Source: Azolla caroliniana
Taxonomy: Eukaryota; Polypodiophyta
Direction: 5' to 3'
Length of the DNA stretch: 64,000 nucleotides
NCBI GenBank assembly: GCA_043228905.1
Contig: JBHGNT010000012.1
Span: 3,658,001-3,722,000, forward strand
Shown here: one piece after another, positions 1 to 11,302 of the stretch
Numbering within the stretch: the first letter of the stretch is position 1
How the letters are laid out: the number at the start of each line of letters is the position of its first letter
Position numbers and translations under genes: made by a program
The notes under the pieces: generated by a model
What the model was told of the DNA's origin: nothing
What the model saw: only the letters and a program-made list of their open reading frames with translations
Database searches by the model: none

Positions 1-1312
1 GTAAACGTCAAGTTGTGTTGTACTATATTTATCTTTCAACATATTAGGCTTATAGATCAATGTTATTTAAAATTTGTTATTATTGATATTACTTTGAATA
101 CTGGGCTTGTGAAAAAATTATTGAGGTCACATTTTTAGGAAAAAATGATTTGTTTTCCATAGGCCAAATTATATGAATGATTTGTTTGCATACCAATTAT
201 TTGAGTTCAATCATGGACAAAATGTGATGATTTATCAATGCAAAAAATATTAAACCAATTGATTTAGATTCGAACACAATGTAAAGCTAACAATATGTAT
301 AATTATAAGCAGCACTCTCACATTGCCTTTACTAAACAAACCGCCATGTATTAGTTTATTTGTCCAAGAGTACCACCCATTGGAAATATAGAATAGAGCT
401 GGTGTGAAGTAAATTTCTTAAAAATAATACATGTCCTTTTAACCTAAAGAAGAATCAATAATTCACACAAATTGTAAATACATTCCATCTATTATAGTGA
501 GCAGCCCAATGCTTTCATCCAATATTTAAAAATAACCAATCCAAATAAATTGTTTTTTTTTGCATTGTACTTTTTGGGTATAATCCAATCATTTAAATCA
601 TCCCATCAAATTGTTATTGCCAAATACAAATAGTGGTCTATGTTTGCTCATATCATTTTGTCGTTTGGATCAAATTTATCCAAATAGTCCTTTACATATT
701 ATATCTACCATTTGACAACAATTGGAATGGTAGACATTGCATTGCACACTTAGAAAAAAACAATCAATGCAAACAACATTTTTGGCATGCTCTTTTATTC
801 CATTCACACATTTATTACCACCTTTGTTGTGTATTTGTTAAAATGGATATATCGAAGAATTAGCCCACTTATGAGATTGCGTAGTTTTACCAAGAAGGCC
901 TCTGCTATTTGGTGGAACATCGTAATCATGTTTCTTTCGTGTGTCATGCTTAAAAGAACGAGTCATATATTCACAATGACTATGTTCTCGATATATCTTT
1001 GCCACACAAATACAAGTCATTGAAAACAATTAAAAAAACAATGTATAGCTCATTTGGTCATGCATATACATATGACAGTTGTAAGTACCTATGAGCTGTA
1101 CACACACAAGTGGCCCTTCACATTGTGGAATTTTTAATAAATGATGTGCATAAGTTTTCTTATTATTTAGCCATATTATCACCTCATATATTGAAATAAG
1201 CCTTTGCCTTTTTGGTTGGTAGCCTTAAACATCCGACACTCAAATGTTATTGTTAAACGTACATAACAATATCGTTTTAGCTCGTCCTTGTAATGTGGGT
1301 CAACTTCCTTTA

Positions 1313-1363
<51 letters not shown>

Positions 1364-2384
1364 AGCATATACATTAAAGCAACACGACAATACCAAAAAT
1401 AGTGAGTATTTCAAGCAAGGTAAACTCTATATGGTTTCGTAATATTAGCGGACACAAACACAACTCATATGAGGACAAGGTGTCATAGAGGTCAATTGCA
1501 AAAATAGGCAAATACATTCCTTTCACTTTACTGTCACACACAAACACAACACATTCCACTTGTGACAAATAGGGTTGAGTCGCACTCTCGCCCATTCAAG
1601 TATGCTCTTTTGGATTGCAACAGTTATCCGTTGAGAAATGGTTATGATAACAAATAAATGTTATACATGAACTAGGTACAAAGCATCAAAGACTAACGAA
1701 GAACCTTATGGGCAATGAAACTCTCTAGGGAACCTCAAGAAATAAAGCTCTTATAAAAGGACCCACTAAAAGGGCCAAATACATAAATAATTTGATGGTT
1801 GCATTGTGATTACTTAACTTTGATTTCAAGTGGCTACAATCGTTCATGCTACAAAAACTTTGGGTGTTTGTTGCCACTCACCAAAGTCAATGATGATTGT
1901 TCATCTTGACAAGTCCCTCATTACGCAACAAGCTCCTTGATGACGCTAGCATCAACTTGCATAGATCAAGCACCACTAGACTCATTAGCTTGAAAATCAA
2001 CCTTGTCCTCCACACGGGGGCATTTGAGCACATACTCCATTGTGATGAGTCTCATACATAGCATATTTTGTGCAAACTTGTGTTCTACACATGGCCTCTC
2101 ATACTTTCTTGGTTATGGTGTCGGGTCTCTCACTTTTGACTAGTTGGGAATACCATACTTCAATTTCTTTGTATATAGCCCTCACCTTTGCAATGACTTC
2201 TAAATGAGCACGCTCTAAAGATGCTTGTTCTACATCTAAGTCACAACATGCAAGTGTATGCACAACTATGTTTGAACCAATTTGTTACCCCTTATGAATG
2301 TGTCTAGTTTAGGAGTTGTCTCAAGTGTCCACTAGCCCCACATTACTTTATTTCATAGATTTGTCATGAACATGACAACAATTG
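1..2384. other. AT-rich region without recognisable genes
   Basis: I see no coding sequence here. The open frames are short (under 100 codons), lack recognisable motifs and overlap on both strands. The only clear structure is a dinucleotide run listed separately. Old degraded repeats are likely, given the rest of the window, but I cannot name one. Confidence 0.6.
1315..1360. repeat. (CT)n microsatellite
   Basis: An uninterrupted CT dinucleotide run of about 46 bases. It lies in gene-free AT-rich DNA and has no visible link to a retroelement end. Confidence 0.95.
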
Positions 2385-2780
2385 TGTCATGACTCGAACT
2401 CTTGACCTATTGTATTGTAATCAAATGATATGTCTTAACCCACACATCCAATACATGGTCATGTTATCGTAGTAAATTATTATAGATTATCTATTCTACA
2501 TGTAGAATATATTAGAAGCTTCTAGAAAGCTCCAAAAGCTGGAACAATCCAGAAGGTTGTGCATGAAAATGAGTCTATGCATGGAACTACATTTAGAGCC
2601 CCCGAACATGTATAAATACAGGGGTTCACCTTGGCCCTGGTCAAGTATTATTTCTGCTCACCGCGGCTGAACGACACCATCGACGAACCAATAGGTTATG
2701 TCATTACTGCAGCGCATCTACCCATCTAATTCGTTTTTGCCCACTCAAAAACAATCTACGACAAGTCTATCCGAACAATC
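2385..2780 (+). mobile_element. Ty3-a probable 5' LTR
   Basis: It starts TGTCATGACTCG, close to the LTR start of the chromovirus Ty3-c (TGTCATGATATG on its own strand). A TATA box (TATAAATA) lies at 2611-2618. The right end is uncertain; I place it before the protease remnant near 2780. The first 60 bases hold an antisense tRNA-like A/B-box pair. No second LTR copy is in the window, so the ends rest on similarity to Ty3-c only. Confidence 0.5.
2391..2444 (-). other. tRNA-like A-box/B-box module in Ty3-a LTR
   Basis: On the minus strand TGTGGGTTAAGA (A-box-like, 2433-2444) is followed 42 nt later by AGAGTTCGAGTC (B-box-like, 2391-2402). It is not a tRNA gene: no acceptor stem is visible and it overlaps the LTR terminus. 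Confidence 0.5.
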
Positions 2781-2829
2781 CAACTAGTGGGTCCCAACAT
2801 TCGGAAAACGACGGTGTCCAACTACAATA

Positions 2830-3663
2830 GGAGCCATGCGGTTGGACAACCAAAATTCATGTTGCTCCCATAGTTCTACTAATGATTTTTTCTTCGAGGT
2901 AACTCTCCGTTTCCAATATATTTCAATTCAATCCTTAGCGTTGCTCGATTCTAGGGCCACGACGTGTTTTATGGACGAAACATTCGTTCGTAAACACAAC
3001 TTTCCCATTGTTCGATTGTCCACGCCTATCCCAGTTGAAGCTATCGATGGGCAAGTACTCTCCTCTGGCGCAGTCACTAAAGCCATGGTCCCCCTCCTTT
3101 GGCAGCGCAGGACTCATCATTAGGCCTTATCATTTTACCTCATCACTTCACTGCGACATCCAATCATATTTGGGTTGTCTTGGCTTAAAGCCAATAACCC
3201 TGTTATAGATTGGCACAACCACTCACTTGCTTTTCCACCACAAACTCACATGAAGGTTGGAGCGGCTTCCCATGTTGTTGTGTCACAATGGCACGAATCA
3301 ATTTTTGTCGAGCACTCCATTCAAGTAGGCAATTGTTCCAACTTGGATGCTCATGCTCCAGTCACAACGCCCTCAATCTCAATGGGCAATGACTCAAAGT
3401 CGAGTACCCCAGCTTTGGTTCCCATGAAAACCAATCTAGACTCGCATCCATCCAAATATGGTGACTTTGCTGATGTGTTCGAGAAGAAGAATGCGGATCA
3501 CTTACCAAAGCATTGACCATATGATTGTCCAATCGATCTACATGAAGGCACATCTTCACCCTTTGGGCCCATCTATGGTCTCTCTGAACTAGAACTAGAG
3601 GCTCTTTGCACATATCTAGATGAAAATTTGGAGAAGGGCTTCATCCAATCGTCTAAATGAGCA
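2830..3663 (+). pseudogene. Ty3-a protease to RT N-terminus, broken
   Basis: A chromovirus pol remnant. An LDN motif near 2840 matches the gag-protease junction of Ty3-c (WLDNPRSVQP), so gag is missing. The retropepsin signature reads LLDSRATTCFMD, with R where the family has G in DSG, so it should be inactive. Next come GLSWLKANNPVIDW and the RT lead-in [17 protein letters not shown] and [12 protein letters not shown], which align with Ty3-c. In-frame stops lie at 3121-3123 and 3514-3516. The reading ends at 3663, where the Copia-a LTR begins, so Copia-a probably inserted into it. Confidence 0.75.
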
Positions 3664-3856
3664 TGACACTAATTCTGCCTACAATATTCCTATTTACTAT
3701 AATAGGAATATAGGCCCTCAACAACCTTTCAGAATCCTTCCAACTCGACACACCCGAATCGAAGAGAGTTCGATTTGGCTCTCAGTTCTCAGCTCTCGGC
3801 CCTTAGCTCTCGGGTTCTTCAGCTTATTCGACCCATGTTGAGCTTGTCTCTCAACA
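3664..3856 (-). mobile_element. Copia-a 3' LTR
   Basis: On the minus strand it begins TGTTGAGAGACAAGCTCAAC, matching the LTR starts of Copia-d and Copia-f, and ends in TGTCA at 3664. It is preceded by a polypurine tract (TTGAGGGGGAG, about 3860-3870). At 193 bp it is about half the length of the related LTRs (398-414 bp), so it is probably internally deleted. The 5' LTR of this element is not in the window. Confidence 0.65.
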
Positions 3857-5035
3857 CTCCCCCTCAAGCTCAACTTGAGGTCCCATCGTGTAAGTTATGA
3901 CTAGTTTGTCACTCTAGCCTCTTCTCCTAGCGTCCCAACACCTCGCTCACGCTCCTCATCCAGTTTGGTCCTGCATCCCACGACCCCGTCGATTTGGCAC
4001 TCCTCGACTTGTTTGGTTCTGCACACCTCGACCCTTATGGTCGACTTGTCTACTTCCAAGACCCTTGTTAGCTCCCTCGTTGTCGCGGTATTGGCGCCCC
4101 TCAACTAGTCGACTCCTCTATCTCGGCATCGGCTTTGGCAGCCTTATTATCCGTTTGGCCTTTATGCAATTCAGCTCGTCCGAATCACCTTCCACAATCA
4201 AATTGGCTGGTTCCGATTCGTTCCAGCTCTTGTCCAAATCGGTTATCTCCGATTCGTCCTCTTTCCGGCCCCTGACCACATCTGCCCATGTCTTGGTTTT
4301 GGCCTTCGCTTGTGTTACCGGCCGGCAAAGGAGTCTAGAGTGTGAAATGGGGGGTTATTTAATTAGTAGGAATGGTTGTAAGTAAGCTATGAGTGTGGAC
4401 AGACGGACCGGAATCGGTATGCTGTTCCGGATCCGAACCGATCCCGAATAGGTGCGGATGGCACCGTTTTGTAATACAGACCGGAAACCTATTTAAAGGC
4501 CCGGATACAATGTAATGAATAGCGGTTAATTAATAAAGCTTAGTGTTGTTATCTCTCTGTGTTAATTGCCGTTTTGCATTCATTGTTATATCTTACGCGT
4601 GTGATTATTAAAGACGATCATGCTAAGTAACCTAATTAAGTCGGATTAACCATTGAGTCTAATCCTGTTGCCGTAACACCCCTTTGGTGAAGTGTCTTTC
4701 GTAGACACCCTGTGTTAGGCCATTGTCCGGCCCTAAGAGTTAACAGCTTGGTCGACTCTATCCTTTTTTACTCTGCCGCCTTTCTTGCCCTTCTCGGCTT
4801 CAAATCCCCTTTGTTTGGTTGGCTCCGGCTCCGACTTTCCTTTTCGGTTGCTCCCCCTACATGTGGCCCCTGCATGTGGCTAGTCTTTGCTTAGCCGATC
4901 TCCTTCCACATGTCCATGCATCCTCGGCTTCTCCAACCTATTCAAACGTTCCGACTTCTTCAGTCGTGCCGAAATCAAATTCTTCATCTGATTTGGTTTT
5001 TCGAACTTCGTCTCTCTCCTTTTCGGATTCACTCC
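3857..5035. other. Non-coding DNA between Copia-a LTR and its RNase H
   Basis: About 1.2 kb separates the Copia-a polypurine tract from its RNase H end. Either it is an unusually long 3' untranslated region or a separate insertion: the motif CCCCTCAAG occurs at both edges (about 3861 and 5040), as a duplicated target might. The left edge is a small inverted repeat (CCTCAAG-CTCAA-CTTGAGG). No coding motif is visible. Confidence 0.5.
4341..4678 (+). mobile_element. Possible solo LTR or 5' LTR remnant
   Basis: It starts TGTGAAATGG and ends CCGTAACA, with a TATA-like TATTTAAA at 4490 and AATAAA at 4532, in the order expected for U3 and R. The next bases include TTTGGTGAAG, faintly like the LARD primer-binding motif. 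I find no clean flanking duplication and no second copy, so this is tentative. Confidence 0.35.
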
Positions 5036-5826
5036 TTCCCCTCAAGTTTGGCATATTGAGGTGTTGTATGCCAAGCATACCCGAGAATTGCCGCAACTTG
5101 TCTAGGCCAAGAGGTTTAGTGAAGATATTGGCCACCTATCGACCAGTCGGAACATGCACAAGTTTGACTTCACCATAGAGGACTCGCTCACGGACGAAAT
5201 GATAGTGCACCTCGAGTGCTTTGTCCGAGCGTGGAAGGTAGGGTTCTTCGAGAGTTGGATGTTGTTGAGCTTGTCACAGTATATCACTGTCGTCTCGGAC
5301 ACCTCCACATGCAGATCCTTCAACATCCTTTTTAGCCAAATGGCTTCGCACGTAGCGACAACCACCCCTCCATACGCTGCCTCAGTGCTTGACAGTGCCA
5401 CTATTGGCTGCTTTTTACTGCTCCAGGCGATCGCGGCGCTTCCCAAAGAAAATGTGAATCCAGATGTTGACATGCGATCGCCAACATTTCCAGCCCAATC
5501 GACATCCGTGTAGCCGACTAACTCCTCGACTATGCTTGCTCGATATAGCAACACCCTATCCTTAGTGTCGTTGACATATCACAACATCCTTTGTGCGCAC
5601 TAAAGGTGTTCAGCCTTTGGCTGCAACATGAATTGACTGATAAAGTTGACTAGGTAATTGAGGTCTGGCCGAGTGATAGTCAAATAAATGAGGCTTTGGA
5701 CAATTTTTCGGAACCGTGTTGGGTCGCATGCCATTCCCAAAATTTTGGCGAAGCTTGACGTTTCTATCCAAAAGGGTTGAGATGGACTTACAATCCGCCA
5801 TCTTGAACTTGAAAAGCATATTCAAC
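5036..5826 (-). pseudogene. Copia-a RT C-terminus and RNase H, broken
   Basis: Minus-strand frames encode copia RNase H: YTDVDWAGN, AIAWSSKKQ, ALSSTEAAY, YCDKLNN, and the C-terminal IFTKPLGLDKL followed by MPNLR. Further right a different frame holds MLNMLFKFKMADCKSI, the end of RT. The frames do not join, so the gene is dead. It stops at 5826-5830, where LARD-1 inserted, and resumes at 10279. Copia-f encodes the closest relative in this window. Confidence 0.85.
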
Positions 5827-5830
5827 ACAT

Positions 5831-6963
5831 TGTCACGTTAATCCGCGCTCGCATGTCTGGACCATCGAGGTCATGGACCAGGAGAGAGGAGACTGTCGGA
5901 GGCTCGAGTCCTTGGGATCTTGCCGCACTGTCGATTTCTTCTCGGCTGCGATCGATAACCGTCTACGGATTGAGAAGACGCGCGCTCATCTTCACTGCCC
6001 TTCGGTTCATGTGTACAAGGGCCCAAAACAGGCACGGGTCATGACCCCATTAACCGTGCCCACACGCATGCACGCACACATATACACCCGGTTTTGACCG
6101 ACTCTTCGGTACCGGTTAGAACTCAGCCTCACACACACGAACCCTAAGCTACTTAGAAACACACCTACGCCTACACACACGACGCCGGTTCCGCACAGAG
6201 AGGAAGAGGGAGCTTGCAACCCAGGACCGGTCGGGGAGCGCTCGAGCTCTGTTGCGCGACGGGATCCTCGTGCAGGACACACCCCTTCCTTGAACAACCA
6301 CCTCCTGTCGCCAAGTTGCCCGCCGGGAGCGCACAGGCTCGCCAGCTTGAGTTGGGACTTAGGCACCAAGGAGGGAGCCTTCGGTCGATCCGCTTAGCGC
6401 ATGGCACATCAGGAACGACAGAGGCCAAGGAGTGGTGAAGGCAACCCACGCTCTGTCTACCGCACTTGAGCGTGCACGCCCTCTCACGCACACAAGCGAG
6501 ACCTAACAGAAATCGGAGAGCACAAAGAAAGTGCCTTGACGGAACCCTAACAGAAATAGAGTGAGACCAAGACGAAACTAAATAGACACAGAAGACCCTC
6601 AACGAGAGCACACGAGACCTTAGCAGAGACTGAGACTGAGAAGAGAGAGCAAGACGACAGAGAGGTAGAAACAGAAACGTTATGTTATATTACAGAGAAC
6701 AAAATAGAACCCAAACGAAGGAAAATTGGGGACCCCTATACAAAGGGCGTGCCCTCCCTTTTATAGAACAAGGTGAGGGTCATGTGGAATGTGAGGTAAA
6801 CCCACGATATGTGGGATTCTCTGTCCCGTAATTGTTGTCGTTCGGCGCCATAAAGGCGCCCCTATTCCTTATACAAATTTACAAGGATGGGTGCACATGT
6901 TGCAACTCGCCGATCCCTCCAATATCTCCCGGTTTCTCACTATGTGCCGGAAACTTCACGACA
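5831..6963 (-). repeat. LARD-1 3' LTR
   Basis: Left LTR, 1133 bp. A TATA box (TATAAAAGG on the minus strand) lies at 6757-6765. Telo-box-like AACCCTAA motifs lie downstream, near 6136 and 6548. It differs from the right LTR at scattered sites and small indels, so the insertion is not recent. Confidence 0.9.
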
Positions 6964-7000
6964 TCCGCCCCCACCAAACCGCACGTCCACCAATATGTGC
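6964..7000 (-). promoter_or_regulatory. LARD-1 polypurine tract with upstream hairpin
   Basis: On the minus strand a hairpin (GCACATATTGGTGGACGTGC, 6981-7000) is followed directly by GGTTTGGTGGGGGCGGA (6964-6980), then the LTR start TGTCGTGAAG. This is the plus-strand priming site expected of an LTR element. The hairpin is shared with LARD-2, -3 and -4. Confidence 0.8.
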
Positions 7001-9127
7001 CAATTCCAGAGAAGGGAGAAGGATTTCGGCCATTGAGAAACCGGTCTTTCGCGTCCGCATCCCGGCTTGCCGCGTCGATCGCTGTCGGGTTTGAACCGTC
7101 GGCTCAGGTTCTTCCTCGCGCTTGCCTCCTCGTAGGCTCATTCGACCCGTCGACAGGTCATCCGCCGCGGTCCCGTAGTATGCGTGCTTCGATGCTGGCC
7201 CTTCACTTGGCCAAATGCACGCGTTGCTATCTGTTGTAAGCCCGGGGTCCTCCGCTCGAGGAGCGCCTGTAACGTCTCGCTTGGCCTCAGTCCGTCACCG
7301 CGTTGTCTTGGTTGCCGTCTTTGCCGCCGCTACCGTCTGTCACTCTCGGTCTCACACGGGCTCTCGGGCCGGATGTTAGAGTCTCCAGAGTCGGTGCGTG
7401 CAAAGTCCCGGCACCACCGCTTCCCTTTCGCCTGTGGGTGTCCTTTGCGTCCGAGGAATACCCGTAGTAGCCTGCTTGGCCCTCTTTCGTCTTGCGCCGT
7501 TGCCGTTGGGTTGAAGCCTTTCGCTCACTGTCGTGCCCTTGCCCCCACCAGCTTGTCATCTCGGGCTCGGCTTGCCACGCCAGTTGTTGCCACTCCGACT
7601 AAGCCGCCGAGATCTCCGAAGCGGACATGGAGGATCCTTCTCCGGCCTGTATATCTTTCCCGGTCTTTGACCCGTGCAGTCCGTCGCGCACCCCTTTCCG
7701 CGTTCTTGGCACCATTGCGTGCGTGTCGTCCTTTAGTCGTGCTCCGATTCGGCCCTCCATGGCCACTTTTCTTCTTCAACTCTGGGTGTGCCCTTCCCGG
7801 CTTGGCACACCGCCCGTACTTGCCCTTACCTGCTCCTTCGAAAACCGTAACCGGCCGGTAGGGGTTTTGCACTTAGACAACTTCCGTCTTGTTGGCTATT
7901 GTCAATGTCGGGTCCCGTTCCTTACCGCCACCATCCTTCTCTCTCGGTCTTACGTTGCCACGTTGGCCAAACAGCCGGAGTCTCCGGATTGGTGTGAAGA
8001 TCCCATAGGACCGGTCTTCGTTTCGTTGCTTGCCGAAATTCGGGTGTCTTTTGTTTGAGTCCCTCCCGGACTCTCCTCGTGTCTTCCATGTAGTTGGGTC
8101 CCGTTTCCCGCCGCCACAAGCCTTCTGTCACGGTCTCACGTTGCCACGTTGGCCGAACTACCAGAGTCTCCGGTCTGGTGTGGGGATCCCGTAGGACCGA
8201 AATTCCTTATGCTCATGGACCTTGCCGGAAAGCCCGATTCAGTTTGTGGCCGCTTCGTCGGCCTGATTCCTCTTTTCGCTTTGGTATTCGATGTCGTCTC
8301 GGTTGCCCGCCTTGCCACCGCCACTGCTCGTTACTCTAGGTCTCGCGCCGGCTCTCGGGCCGGATGCCGGATGCCGGAGTGCCTAGGATCGGTGTGTGTA
8401 AGGTGCGGCACCGTTGTTCATCTCCTCGCCCTCGGTACCGTTGTACCAACTCACCTCCTTTTCGGATCGATCATCCGGAGGGCCGATTTCTCGGTTCTTG
8501 CTCGGGTACATTCGTGTTGCCGCATCCCGCTTCCCGTCGCCACCATCCTTCTCTCTCGGTCTCACGTTGCCACGTTGGCCGAACAGCCGGAGTCCCCGGA
8601 TCGGTGTGAGGAAATCGAAGAATGGGCATTCTTTATCCTCACCCACTTGTGCTTCTCTCGAACTCGTCGTCCTCCTTCTTCCGTACCCGCCTCTGTCTCC
8701 CATCTCTCCAGGTCTCACGCCAACGCCTGTTGTTGGCTGCCTGAGTCTCCGGATAAGACGCGGGGTAATCGTCCTGTAATGATTTGCGGACGCTCATTCA
8801 GGGTACCGATCCCTAAGCACGTTCGGTGGGAAGCACCTGGTCCTCGATCGTTTAAGTGCCTCCTGCACTTGATTCTCCAACGTCCGGAGTTTCGCACAGC
8901 GGTGCCCGAAACCTACCGGTCTCTCTCTGCACTCTCGACTGCCAGCATGTTGATTTACGGCCTTTGCCCGTCCGGCTTTTCTCCCGATGCAAGAGAGGGC
9001 GATTCGTTTCACACCCTCTCCGCCGCTGTAACGGTCGACTCGCTCGACCTCGCTCATGATGATGCGCCACTTCTCGACTCCTCTTCCTGAAGTCCTCTGC
9101 CTCCAACCCCACTCTCCTTCGCCGCCT
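7001..9127 (-). pseudogene. LARD-1 degraded gag-downstream region with repeats
   Basis: A GC-rich stretch with many overlapping open frames on both strands; none looks like a real gene on its own. Next to the primer-binding site, minus-strand GEGVKRIALS and VGFGH match the LARD-3 gag product, but the capsid-like part is missing. Further left, about six diverged units (near 7325, 7927, 8110, 8310, 8535 and 8690) encode relatives of PETPAVWPTWQRKTEREGWW. The long plus-strand frame at 8149-9090 is the antisense of this array and has no family motif. Confidence 0.6.
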
Positions 9128-9145
9128 TTCACGTCGGGTTCACCA
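9128..9145 (-). promoter_or_regulatory. LARD-1 primer-binding site
   Basis: TGGTGAACCCGACGTGAA on the minus strand, four bases inside the 5' LTR. The same motif follows the 5' LTR of LARD-2, LARD-3, LARD-4 and GagPR-1. I could not assign the tRNA primer. Confidence 0.8.
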
Positions 9146-9149
9146 AAGA

Positions 9150-10278
9150 TGTCATGTTAATCCGCGCTCGCATGTTGGATCCAGGCGGAACCATCGGGGT
9201 CATGGACTAGGAGAGAGGAGGAGACTGTCGAGGCTCGAGTCCTTGGGATCTTGCCACACTGTCGATTTCTTCTCGGCTGCAACCGATAACCGTCCACGGA
9301 GTGAGAAGACGCGCGCTCATCTTCACTGCCCTTCGGTTCGTGTGTACAAGGGCCCAAAACAGGCACGGGTCATGGCCCAGTTAACCGCACCCGCGCGCAC
9401 GCACACATATACACCCGATTTTGACCGGCTCTTCGGTACCGGTTAGAACTCAGCCTCACGCACACGGACCCTAACCTACCTAGAAACACACCTACGCCTA
9501 CGCACACGACTCCGGTTCCGCACAGAGAGGAAGAGGGAGCTTGCAACCCAGGACCGGTCGAGGTGCGCTCAGGCTCTGTCGTGCGATGGGATCCTCGTGC
9601 AGGACACGCCCCTTCCTTGTTGTCGCCAAGCCACCCGCCGGGAGCGCACGGGCTCGCTAGCCTGAGTTGGGACTTAGGCGCCAAGGAGGGAGCCTTCGGT
9701 CGATCCGCTTAGCGCATGGCACATCAGGAACGATAGAGGCCAAGGAGCGGCAAAGGCAGCCCACGCTCTGTCTCCCGCACTTGAGCATGCACGCCCTCTC
9801 ACGCACACAAGCGAGACCTAACAGAAATCGGAGAGCACAAAGAAAGTGCCTTGACGGAACCCTAACAAAAATAGAGTGAGACCAAGACGAAACTGAATAG
9901 ACACAGAAGACCCTCAACGAGAGCACACGAGACCTTAGCAGAGACTGAGACTGAGAAGAGAGAGCAAGACGACAGAGAGGTAGAAACAAAAACGTTATGT
10001 TATATTACAGAGAACAAAATGGAACCCAAACGAAGGAAAACTAAGGACCCCTATACAAAGGGCGCGCCCTCATTTTTATAGAACAAGGTGAGGGTTGCGT
10101 GGAATGTGAGGTAAACCCACGATACATGGGATTCTCTATCCTGTAATTGTTGTCGTTCGGCGCCATAAAGGCGCCCCTATTCCTTATACAAATTTACAAG
10201 GATGGGTGCACACGTTGCACCTCGCCGATCCCGCTAATATCTCTCGGTTTCTCACTATGTGCCGGAAACTTCACGACA
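9150..10278 (-). repeat. LARD-1 5' LTR
   Basis: Right LTR, 1129 bp, ending in TTCACGACA on the plus strand. The TATA element is at 10073-10080 (TATAAAAA on the minus strand). It carries a 12-base expansion near 9178 relative to the left LTR and lacks some bases near 9620. Confidence 0.9.
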
Positions 10279-10282
10279 ACAT

Positions 10283-10860
10283 AATGGCATTGACTGATCA
10301 ATATGCCTTCTTGTGTTCAAATCACTTCGATCTTGAGGAAGTAATGAAGGTCCCCTAGATCCTTCATTTTGAATGATGCCTCAAGCTGAGACTTTACTTA
10401 GCCGATTTCTCCGAGGTCGACATTGGCGATGACTAAATCATCAACATATAGTAGAATGCTAATTGGTCCAATGCAACTTGGCGGAATGTACAATGAGGAG
10501 TTCGATTTTGATGGAGCAAATCTCATCTTACGTAGTCTTTGCATGATCTTCGCGTTCCAGGCACATAGGGCTTGCTTGAATCCATACAACGACTTCTTCA
10601 ATCAGTAAACTGCCGAGGTGTTTCATTTGTATAGAAATCCGGGGGGTTGTACCATGTACACTTGTTCCTCAAGTTCACCTTGCATAATGCGTTCTTTACA
10701 TACATCTGATGTAAGTGCCATCCCTTTGTCGTTGCTACTGTTAGCAGTATAGGGATAGTTGTCATCTTTGCGATCGACGCGAAGGTCTCATCGTAATTGA
10801 TGCCATGTTTTTGCGTGTAGCCCTTTGCCACTAATTGGGCCTTGTATCAGTTGACCGGGC
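10283..10860 (-). pseudogene. Copia-a RT core, broken
   Basis: Continuation of Copia-a to the right of LARD-1. Minus-strand frames encode [39 protein letters not shown] and ILLYVDDLVIA, with the YVDD catalytic motif. Frameshifts separate these pieces. It ends at 10860, where Ty3-b inserted, and a further RT piece resumes at 20383. Confidence 0.85.
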
Positions 10861-11302
10861 TATTAGAGATCTAGGTACTAAAGTAAGCTTAAGATAAGGA
10901 TAAACTAATGATAGATAGAAAGGAGAAAGAGAAAGAAGGGTGCCAATCCACCCGACCACCCCCGAGCGAAGGGATCGAGACGGACTCGAGTCTCGATCGG
11001 CATCCCAGCGTCGAGTCGTACCTGGTGCTGGTGCGCTCGCTACTAGAGTTGACCCACCACAAGAGCAGAGTCTCGATGTAGTCAAAAGATGATCAAATGA
11101 GGGTAGCTAGGCCTCTTATTTATAGCGATACCCAAGGCCCCCAGGCAAGTTCACACTTGACCTAATGGGTTGTCTCAATCCCGAGGATTAAAAGCAATCC
11201 TCCCCTTCTTTACACTCTCGTTTAACCCTCACACTTATCCACGTGTATAGAATACTACGGTAAATTCTCACCACGGGATATTAAATGGTAATGCCCGTAA
11301 CA
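10861..11302 (-). repeat. Ty3-b 3' LTR
   Basis: 442 bp, closely matching 19928-20382. The polypurine tract AAAGAGGGGGAGTA lies beside it at 11303-11316 on the minus strand. Confidence 0.9.

Larger units (their letters stand above)
5831..10278 (-). mobile_element. LARD-1, LTR element without pol
   Basis: Two direct repeats of about 1.13 kb (5831-6963 and 9150-10278) flank a 2.19-kb interior. Ends are TGTCGTGAAG...GTGACA on the minus strand. The target duplication is 4 bp, ACAT (5827-5830 and 10279-10282), inside Copia-a RT. The interior has a primer-binding motif, a degraded gag-downstream region with repeated peptide units, and a polypurine tract, but no protease, RT or integrase. It must have been mobilised in trans. 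Confidence 0.9.

Noticed and set aside
633-1595. Short frames in the left AT-rich region
   Set aside because: All under 80 codons, overlapping on both strands, without recognisable domains.
8149-9090. 313-codon plus-strand open frame in LARD-1
   Set aside because: Antisense to the degraded repeated-peptide region in GC-rich DNA; no start context, no motif, and not conserved in LARD-3 or LARD-4.
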